A DNA stretch of 64,000 bases, taken from the NCBI RefSeq assembly GCF_001310815.1, contig NZ_BAZK01000014.1, forward strand, positions 1-64,000, read 5' to 3'. Made by a program: the position numbers and the translations under genes. The notes beneath the pieces were generated by a model that was not told where the DNA came from, searched no databases, and saw only the letters and a program-made list of their open reading frames with translations. Of the stretch, positions 56,719-64,000 are shown one piece after another (the first letter of the stretch is position 1; each line of letters opens with the position of its first letter). This DNA comes from Pseudovibrio denitrificans JCM 12308. GTDB lineage: Bacteria; Pseudomonadota; Alphaproteobacteria; Rhizobiales; Stappiaceae.

Positions 56719-57650
56719 TGCGTGTTGTCGTCGCTCTTGGCGGGAATGCGCTTCTCCGGCGCGGAGAAGCAATGACCGCCGAAAACCAACGTAAGAATGC
56801 ACGTATTGCCGCTGAAGCCCTGGCTCCGCTTTATGATGATGGTCATGAAGTGGTGATCACCCACGGCAATGGCCCACAGGTTGGCTTGCTGGCTCTGCAA
56901 GGTGCCGCTTACGAGCATGTGGAGCCCTATCCGCTTGATGTGCTGGGCGCAGAAACGGTTGGGATGATTGGTTACATGATTGAGCAGGAACTGGGAAACC
57001 TCCTGCCATTCGAGAAACCATTCGCTACCATTCTCACGCAGGTTGAGGTCGATCCCAACGATCCTGCTTTCAAAGATCCGACCAAACCGATTGGACCACT
57101 CTACTCCAAGGAGGACGCCGAGAAGCTTGCTGAAGAGAAAGGCTGGTCTATTCGTGAGGACGGCGACAAGTGGCGTCGTGTCGTGCCTAGCCCATTGCCG
57201 AAGCACATTTTCGAGATCCGGCCCATCAAGTGGTTGCTGGATCATGACGTGCTTGTCATCGCAGCTGGCGGTGGCGGCATTCCGACCATGTACAACGAGG
57301 AGAAAAAGCTCGTTGGCGTGGAATGTGTGATCGATAAAGATCGCTGTTCCGGTTTGCTTGCCAAGGAGATTGAAGCGGACGTCTACATTATGGCGACGGA
57401 TGCTGATGCGGTTTATCTGGATTGGGGTACGCCCAGCCAGCGCGCGATCAAATCTGCTTCTCCTGACGCCTTAGATGCCTATGGCTTTGCAGCAGGTTCC
57501 ATGGGACCGAAGGTGGAAGCAGCGCAGACATTTGCTCGCCAAACCGGCAAGAAAGCGGTGATCTGCACTCTTTCTGAAGTTCCACAAGCGATTGCTGGCA
57601 ACAAAGGAACCTCAATCAGCGTGGATGCTGGTGACACCAAGTTTTACTGA
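56718..57650 (+). CDS. arcC: carbamate kinase ArcC
   Basis: Enzyme of 310 residues that makes ATP from carbamoyl phosphate and ADP. It has '[22 protein letters not shown]', '[16 protein letters not shown]', '[15 protein letters not shown]', '[32 protein letters not shown]' and '[12 protein letters not shown]'. It is the energy-yielding step of the arginine deiminase pathway. Confidence 0.96.
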   Translation: MRVVVALGGNALLRRGEAMTAENQRKNARIAAEALAPLYDDGHEVVITHGNGPQVGLLALQGAAYEHVEPYPLDVLGAETVGMIGYMIEQELGNLLPFEKPFATILTQVEVDPNDPAFKDPTKPIGPLYSKEDAEKLAEEKGWSIREDGDKWRRVVPSPLPKHIFEIRPIKWLLDHDVLVIAAGGGGIPTMYNEEKKLVGVECVIDKDRCSGLLAKEIEADVYIMATDADAVYLDWGTPSQRAIKSASPDALDAYGFAAGSMGPKVEAAQTFARQTGKKAVICTLSEVPQAIAGNKGTSISVDAGDTKFY

Positions 57651-57762
57651 GATCAGAGCCCCGGAGCGGCATTCGGGGTTCGTTTGCCATTGAACTCATT
57701 TGATTGTCCTTGGGCGTGATTGTGCCCGTGAGAAGAACAAGAACACAAAGGACGAACAGCTT

Positions 57763-59246
57763 ATGGCCAACGCGCCAGCTCCATATTCCAGGAAAATGTC
57801 TCTCATCGGAGCGATCATTCCGGTTGCCTCGCTCATTGTGCTGTTGGCGTTGTCCTACTACCTGTTTGGAGACGAGGCCTCTTCCGGCCCAAACCAGATT
57901 GCCCTGCTGTTTTGTGCGTTAATCGCAACCTTTGTTGCACTGTTTCATGGGTTCAGTTTTGATGAACTGAAGGATGCTGTTGTTGAGAGTGTCAGCACCG
58001 GTCTTCATGCGATTTTTATTCTGTTCGCAGTGGGGTCCCTGATTGGGACGTGGGCCATGTCCGGCACCATCATGGCGATGGTTTATTATGGATTGCAACT
58101 GCTTAGTCCAAACTACTTTTACTTCACCACAGTCATTATCTGTGCGCTCGTTTCTGTGAGCATTGGTAGTTCGTGGACTGTCGCAGGCACTATCGGCATC
58201 GGCCTGATGGGCATCTCAACGAAGATGGGTCTTGATCCGGCTATTACCGCTGGCGCGATCCTTTCTGGTGCTTATTTTGGCGATAAATCCTCGCCCCTTT
58301 CCGATGCCACTAACCTCGCTACGGCTGCAGCTGGGTCCAACCTTTACATTCACATCAAGGAAAACCTCTGGACCTCGGTTCCAGCCCTGACCATTGCACT
58401 TGCGTTGTTCTGGTGGTTGGGGGAGCCGGGAGACTTTGTTGCCCAAGGCACCTTATCCAGCATTGAGCAGCACTATGACATCACGCTGCTCAACTTCTTG
58501 CCTCTGGTATTAGTGCTGGGACTGGCGATGATCCGATATCCGCCGTTTACAACCATCTTCATCGGCGCTCTGGCCGGTGGACTTTTTGCCGTGATCATGG
58601 ACCCGGACAAAGTGGTGAGTCTAGCCTCATCAGTGGACCTTCCTTATTGGCTGGTCATGATCAAAGGCGTCTGGATTGCCATGTCCAACGGGTATGTGAG
58701 TGTGACGGGTGATCCCTCGATTGATGCCTTGTTGAGCCGCGGTGGAATGGGCAACATGCTGACGACCATCTGGTTGATCATGACGCTCTCGCCTTTGGTG
58801 GCGTTGTTGAGAAAGCTGGTATTCTGGACCGGATTATTGGCCCAATCCTGCATGCAGCAAAAACCACCGGAGCCTTGGTTTTGTCTTTGGTCACAACAGC
58901 CATTGCAACCAACATTCTGGCGGCGGATCAGTACATTGCGATTGTGATTCCGGGCCGGATGTATCGCAAATCCTTCCGCCAGCGGCGCCTGCGTCCAGAG
59001 GTTCTTTCCAGAGCTGTCGGGGACAGTGCGACAGTGACCTCTGCGCTCATTCCATGGAACAGCTGCGGGGCTTATATGGCTGCTACTCTCGGGGTACCGA
59101 CACTGGCGTTTGCCGGGTTTGCCTTCTTCAACATTGTCAGCCCGATCCTGACAATTGTGTTTGCCGTGATGGGGTGGCGCATGTTGACGATGACAGACCA
59201 GAAACCTGAGCGTATTGTGCTGCCTGATGAAGAGCAAAAAGACTGA
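57763..59246 (+). CDS. NhaC family Na+/H+ antiporter-type transporter (frame break)
   Basis: Membrane carrier of about 495 residues with eleven or twelve helices. It has 'SIGSSWTVAGTIGIGLMGI', 'AGAILSGAYFGDKSSPLSDATNLA' and 'VTSALIPWNSCGAYMAATLGV', all NhaC family marks. The frame breaks near 58790; one G restored gives 'TLSAFGGVVEKAGILDRIIGPILHAAKTTGALVLSLV'. AAAGGACG supports ATG 57763. Located in the arc operon, it may exchange amino acids or Na+/H+ linked to pH control; some NhaC-like proteins (MleN type) swap organic ions, so the substrate is open. Confidence 0.8.
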
Positions 59247-59267
59247 TTAAAGAGATTTACAGCGCAC

Positions 59268-59774
59268 ATGAAGAATTTCAGCTGGCATCCGATGAGGGAA
59301 GATGATCTGCCCGAGATTGATCAGATCATGCAGCAGACCTATCCGCATCTACCTGAAGATATCGACTGCATTCGGGAGCGCGTGCGGCTGTTTCCGCAGG
59401 GCTGTTACGTGCTGAGGCAGGATGAGCAAGACGCCATTCTTGGCTACATCATCTCACATCCGTGGGAAAACCGCAGTATTCCGCCGCTCTCCAGTTTGCT
59501 GGGTTCTCTGCCCTTTTCAGCGGAAGTCTATTACATCCACGATATAGCACTACTGCCTGCGGCGCAGGGTATAGGAGCTGCGCGAGCTGTTCTGGCACAG
59601 CTTAGTCAGGTGGCGCGTAGCCTTTACATCAACAAGTTCGCACTTGTGGCGCTGGATACGGCCAACGAGTTCTGGCGCACGCGTGGTTTCAGAGCCATCC
59701 AAGAAGACATGCTTAAAGAGAAGCTGATGGCCTATGGCCCTGGTGCCAACTACATGCAGCGCGGTGTTGATTAG
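59268..59774 (+). CDS. GNAT family N-acetyltransferase
   Basis: A 168-residue enzyme of the GNAT fold. 'VYYIHDIALLPAAQGIGAARAVLAQL' holds the acetyl-CoA site (the usual R/Q-x-x-G-x-G/A is QGIGAA), and 'KFALVALDTANEFWRTRGFRAI' follows. It starts 21 bases after the NhaC-type gene and ends in a four-base overlap with the convergent Lrp gene. It may acetylate an amino acid or polyamine, given the arginine operon; the substrate is not proven. Confidence 0.85.
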   Translation: MKNFSWHPMREDDLPEIDQIMQQTYPHLPEDIDCIRERVRLFPQGCYVLRQDEQDAILGYIISHPWENRSIPPLSSLLGSLPFSAEVYYIHDIALLPAAQGIGAARAVLAQLSQVARSLYINKFALVALDTANEFWRTRGFRAIQEDMLKEKLMAYGPGANYMQRGVD

Positions 59775-60223
59775 AACGGGCGGTCTTTGACCTGTTCCAT
59801 GCAAACAAACGTAGAGGTCTGCGCGACATAAGGCATCTCGGAGAGTTTCTCACCAAGGATACGACGGTAGCTTCCGATATCTCTGGTGCGGACTTTCAGG
59901 AGATAGTCGAACCCACTTGCAATCATGTGGCATTCTTCGATTTCCGGGATTTCGCGCGCAGCCGCATTGAAGGCTTCCAGCGATCTTGAGCGGGTGTCAT
60001 TGAGCTTAACCTGCACAAATGCGATGTGCCCTGCCCCCAATTTGGTGTGATCCACCTCTGCCCGATACCCCAGAATATATCCTGCATCCTCTAATTTCTT
60101 CATGCGGATCTGGCAGGGGGTTTTGGATAGCCCTACCTTTTTCGCGAGGTCAGTAACGGTGATGCGCCCGCATTTCTGTAATTCTTCCAGGATTTTGCGG
60201 TCAAAATCGTCCAATTTCTCCAT
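59771..60223 (-). CDS. Lrp/AsnC family regulator, likely PutR
   Basis: A 150-residue regulator. The winged helix is 'LDDFDRKILEELQKCGRITVTDLAKKVGLSKTPCQIRMKKLEDAGYI' (about residues 4-50), followed by the RAM domain ('HIAFVQVKLND', 'EIEECHMIASGFDYLLKV'). It is divergent from putA. In many alphaproteobacteria an Lrp-type PutR turns on putA with proline, and the putA here has no DNA-binding N-domain, which fits this model. Confidence 0.88.
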   Translation of the reverse strand: MEKLDDFDRKILEELQKCGRITVTDLAKKVGLSKTPCQIRMKKLEDAGYILGYRAEVDHTKLGAGHIAFVQVKLNDTRSRSLEAFNAAAREIPEIEECHMIASGFDYLLKVRTRDIGSYRRILGEKLSEMPYVAQTSTFVCMEQVKDRPF

Positions 60224-60313
60224 GATATGCCATTTTTATATTCATAACGACCATGGCGACTGAATATCAAAGTCAAATAGTCTTTACCATCAAAAAATAC
60301 AGGAAACATCCCT

Positions 60314-60349
60314 ATAGGTATTTTGCTAATGTCAGCCCAATAGGTATTT
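60314..60349. promoter_or_regulatory. tandem direct repeats upstream of putA
   Basis: ATAGGTATTT occurs twice, at 60314-60323 and 60340-60349, 26 bases apart start to start. They lie 18-55 bases ahead of putA in the divergent region with the Lrp-type gene, where an activator would bind. Confidence 0.5.
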
Positions 60350-60367
60350 AATAGTAGGGAGCACGGC

Positions 60368-63300
60368 ATGGGTTCAGAGACTGCGCCGGAGAACATCCGC
60401 AACAAAATCAGAGATAACTACCTTCCTGATGAAAATCAGGTGGTACATGAGCTCATTTCTTCACTGCAAATGGATGCGGAGGCTCGTAGCCGTGCATCTG
60501 ACAAAGCAGCGGAACTGATCTCGGATTTGCGTGCGAATACATCTCCAACCATCATGGAGAGTTTTCTCGGCGAGTATGGCCTCTCAACCCAGGAAGGCAT
60601 TGCACTGATGTGCCTTGCAGAAGCGCTGCTTCGCGTTCCTGACGCTCAGACCATTGATGCTCTGATTGCAGACAAGATCACTCCGAGTGCCTGGGGAGAG
60701 CACTTGGGTCAGTCTGCTTCCACTCTGATCAATGCATCCACTTGGGCGCTGCTGTTGACCGGTAAGGTTCTTGCTCCAGATGATCAGGGCCTCGTTGGCA
60801 CCATTCGCGGTGTTGTGAAGCGTCTTGGTGAGCCTGTGGTTCGTACCGCTGTTGCGCAGGCGATGAAGGAGCTGGGACGCCAGTTCGTTCTTGGCCGCAC
60901 CATTCGTGAAGCCATGCGCAATGCGCGTGCTGAAGAAGGTCAGGGCTTCACCTACTCCTACGACATGCTTGGTGAAGCTGCGCGTACGGATGCTGATGCG
61001 AAGCGCTATCACCTATCCTACTCCAAGGCGATTTCTGCGCTGGCAAGCAACTGCGTGCATTCCAGCATTCGCGACAATCCGGGCATCTCCGTCAAGCTCT
61101 CTGCTCTGCATCCTCGCTATGAGTTTGCAAAGCGTGAGCGCGTGATGAAGGAGCTGGTTCCTCGCACGCTTTCTCTGATCATGCTGGCGAAGTCTTCCAA
61201 CATGGGCTTCAACATTGATGCGGAAGAAGCTGACCGTCTGGACATTTCTCTCGACGTGATTGAGGCGCTGCTGGCTGATCCGGCAACTGAAGGCTGGGAT
61301 GGTTTTGGTGTTGTGGTGCAGGCGTTTGGCCCGCGCGCAATTCACGTCATCGAATGGCTCTACGCAGTTGCAGAGAAGTATGATCGTAAGATCATGGTTC
61401 GTCTCGTGAAAGGCGCTTACTGGGACAGCGAGATCAAACGCGCTCAGACCCTTGGCATTGACGGCTACCCGGTCTTCACTCGTAAGGTTTCGACTGACAT
61501 CTCCTACACTGCTTGTGCTGAAAAACTGCTGGGCATGACTGACCGGATCTATCCGCAGTTTGCGACCCACAACGCGCACAGTGTTGCGACCATTCTGGAA
61601 CTGGCGAAGAACCTGCCGCTGAGCTCCTATGAGTTCCAGCGTCTACATGGCATGGGCGAAGCGCTGCATGAGCGTACCATGAAGAAGCATGGTTCCAACT
61701 GCCGCATCTACGCTCCGGTTGGTGCGCACAAAGACCTGCTCGCATACTTGGTGCGTCGTCTGTTGGAAAACGGCGCGAACAGCTCCTTCGTTCACCAGAT
61801 TCGCGATGAAAACGTGACGCCACAGGCGATTGCGCAGGATCCACTGGCGCATATCGAGAAGTTCGGCGAAGACGTTGCTAACTCTAAGATCCCTCTACCG
61901 CCAGCCCTGTATGGTGCTGGACGCAAGAACGCGAAGGGCTGGGATCTGAGTGACCCACGTCAGGAAGCTGATTATGTTGAAAGCCTGAAGTCGTTCTCCG
62001 CAACCAAGTGGGAAGGCCATCCGGTCATTGCCGCTTCTGTTAAGAATGCAGAGGCTGTACAGGTCAAAAACCCATCTGATCTACGCGACATCGTTGGTAG
62101 TGTGGCAACTGCGACGCCTGAACAGATTGAAGCGGCTTTGACAACTGCACATCATGGCTGTGCCGAATGGTCAGACAAAAGTGCGGATGATCGTGCAGTT
62201 ATTCTGCGCAAAGCAGCAGATCTATTCGAAGAGAATGCCTCAGAGATTTTCGCTCTGCTGACCCGTGAAGCTGGCAAAACCTACATGGATGCCATCAACG
62301 AACTACGTGAAGCGGTTGACTTTGCGCGCTATTATGCAAACGAAGCGATCCGCCTCGATGAGCGAGATGGTAAAGGACAGCAACGCGGTCCGATCACCTG
62401 TATCTCTCCATGGAACTTCCCGCTGGCGATTTTCTCTGGTCAGATCTTTGCAGCTCTCGCAGCTGGCAACCCGGTTCTGGCAAAGCCAGCACCACAGACA
62501 CCACTGATCGCGACCTTTGCTGTTGGCCTGATGCATAAAGCAGGCATTCCTGTTGAAGCTCTTCAGCTTCTGCCGGGTGCTGGAGAAGTGGGTGCAGCAC
62601 TGACCTCGGACAGCCGTGTAGCCGGTGTTTGCTTTACCGGTTCCACCGGCACAGCGCAGCACATCAACCGGGCCATGGCGAAAGCGCTTGCTCCGTCTGC
62701 ACCACTGATTGCTGAGACTGGTGGTTTGAACGCGATGATCGTGGACTCCACTGCTCTGCCAGAGCAGGCGGTTCGTGATGTGATTGCCTCCAGTTTCCAG
62801 AGTGCTGGTCAGCGTTGTTCTGCACTGCGTATGCTCTACGTGCAGGAAGACATCTTTGATGATTTCAAAGAGATGCTGTTCGGTGCGATGGCTGAGCTGG
62901 AGGTTGGTAACCCAATCACATTGTCAACCGATGTTGGTCCTGTGATTGATGCCGCCGCGCAGAAGAAGATTGCTGATCACTGTAAGAAGTGGGCTGAAAA
63001 AGGCCGTGTTCTCAAAGAGCTGAAGGTTCCAGCAAAAGGTCACTTCGTTGCACCAACTCTGATCAAGCTGGAAGGCATTGAAGAGCTGGATGAAGAGATC
63101 TTTGGTCCAGTTCTGCATATCGCGACTTTCAAGGCGGAAGAGATTGATCAGACTATTGATGCGATCAACTCCAAGGGCTTCGGCCTGACCTTTGGTCTGC
63201 ATACCCGCGTTGACAGCCGTGTTCAGCACATCGTTGAGCGTGTGAAGGTGGGCAACCTTTATGTGAACCGAAACCAAATTGGCGCGATTGTTGGATCTCA

Positions 63301-64000
63301 GCCGTTTGGTGGTGAAGGTCTTTCCGGCACAGGCCCGAAAGCGGGTGGTCCTCACTATGTGGCGCGCTTCCGTCTTGCTGACACCTCTGCAGCGGCTAGC
63401 GTAGACCTGAGCAAGACTGTTACTGCCGAGGATATCTTCAAGGCGAGAGGGGCATTACGCACCAGCACTTGGGAAGGTAATTTTGGTCGTTACACCGAGC
63501 TGGCAACCCTGTTTGAGAAGGAAACAGGCCTGCTGAATCGAATTGCGGCTGATCATGCGCACGACATGCCTGGGCCAACCGGTGAGTCTAACCGCCTGTA
63601 CTCTGCTCCACGTGGCACTGTGTTGTGCCTTGGGCCAGACACTGAAAGCCTGAAGCATCAGGTGGTTCTGGCGCTGGCAGCTGGCAATGGGGTGATTGCT
63701 GTTGGACAAGGTGCTGAAAAACTGGCTGTGAAGCTGCGTTCACTTTCTGCTCCAATCGTCGCGCTGGAAGGCAATCTGGCTGTAGGCGCCTGAAGGAGCT
63801 TCAGGGTATTGATGCCATTTCAGCGAACCACTCTGACCAAGAGCTGAAAGAGATGAAGGCTGAGCTGGCTGAACGTGAGGGGGCCTTGATGCAGCTGATC
63901 ATGGAACGCAACCAGCCTGAGCGCTATCAGCTGGAGCGTCATCTGTGTATCGACACGACAGCATCTGGCGGTAACGCAAGCCTGTTGGCTGCCACCGAAG
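60368..64000 (+). CDS. putA: bifunctional proline dehydrogenase/P5C dehydrogenase PutA (frame break; runs off the window)
   Basis: Oxidises proline to glutamate in two steps. The first frame covers 1141 residues to 63793, with 'MCLAEALLRVPDA', proline dehydrogenase (about 150-450: 'VKLSALHPRYEF', 'MVRLVKGAYWDSEIKRAQ', 'FATHNAHS'). The aldehyde dehydrogenase (about 560-1000) has the active Cys in 'SAGQRCSALRML' and 'EIFGPVLHI'. A break near 63791 (one C missing) joins 'LAVGA' to 'LKELQGIDAISANH', and reading goes on to the end. No ribbon-helix-helix domain precedes the first part, so it is not the self-repressing type. GGGAGC supports ATG 60368. Confidence 0.93.

Noticed and set aside
57657..57680. 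Terminator after arcC
   Set aside because: The five-base stem (CCCCG/CGGGG) is short and lacks a proper T run; the next gene probably belongs to the same operon.

Overview
The window looks like a piece of chromosome from a marine alphaproteobacterium close to Pseudovibrio or Stappiaceae. This rests on gene content (a type III chaperone/substrate pair, AdhE fermentation, an arginine deiminase operon, a PutA regulated by an Lrp-type protein, TRAP and BCCT transporters) and on rhizobial-type intergenic palindromes. It is inference from remembered gene content, not a phylogenetic test.

Layout. 0-2 kb: a secreted-protein gene in two overlapping frames, followed by a class I type III secretion chaperone. 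2-11 kb: aldo/keto reductase, BCCT osmolyte carrier, PstS-like binding protein, MgtE, a small lipoprotein, a cupin and a DEAD-box helicase. 11-15 kb: a repeat-dense island with a small GIY-YIG protein enclosed by inverted repeats, a YaaC-like gene, a small coiled-coil protein and three copies of a composite hairpin repeat. 15-27 kb: VOC protein, HAD phosphatase, TetR with a DUF418 membrane protein, a CPA-type antiporter, methyltransferase, desuccinylase-like enzyme, EamA exporter with divergent MocR regulator, reductase-DUF4166 fusion, DCC thiol protein and DUF1062 protein. 27-34 kb: adhE, an RluA pseudouridine synthase, cupin, SCP2 protein, TetR, and a LuxR-type regulator with a degenerate receiver. 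34-37 kb: a znuC-znuB-zur zinc uptake operon with a Zur-like box.

37-49 kb is a glucuronide/uronate utilisation locus. gusA, a FadR-type GntR regulator and uxuA run leftward; a TRAP transporter (dctQM), GH31 glycosidase, uxuB and uxaC run rightward, with a UxuR-like operator between them. Together they free glucuronate from a conjugate and convert it through fructuronate and mannonate to 2-keto-3-deoxygluconate. 49-52.6 kb holds an acyl-CoA ligase and a CofD-like protein. 52.9-59.8 kb is an arginine deiminase operon: YfcC-type antiporter, arcA, arcB, arcC, NhaC-type antiporter and a GNAT gene. The window ends in putA with its divergent Lrp-type regulator.

About twenty single- or double-base frame breaks interrupt well-conserved genes. 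Most lie at short homopolymers and are repaired by restoring one base. They look more like sequence or assembly errors than natural decay, so the broken genes are described here as whole genes with a break. I saw no tRNA, rRNA, CRISPR array, prophage or transposase gene.
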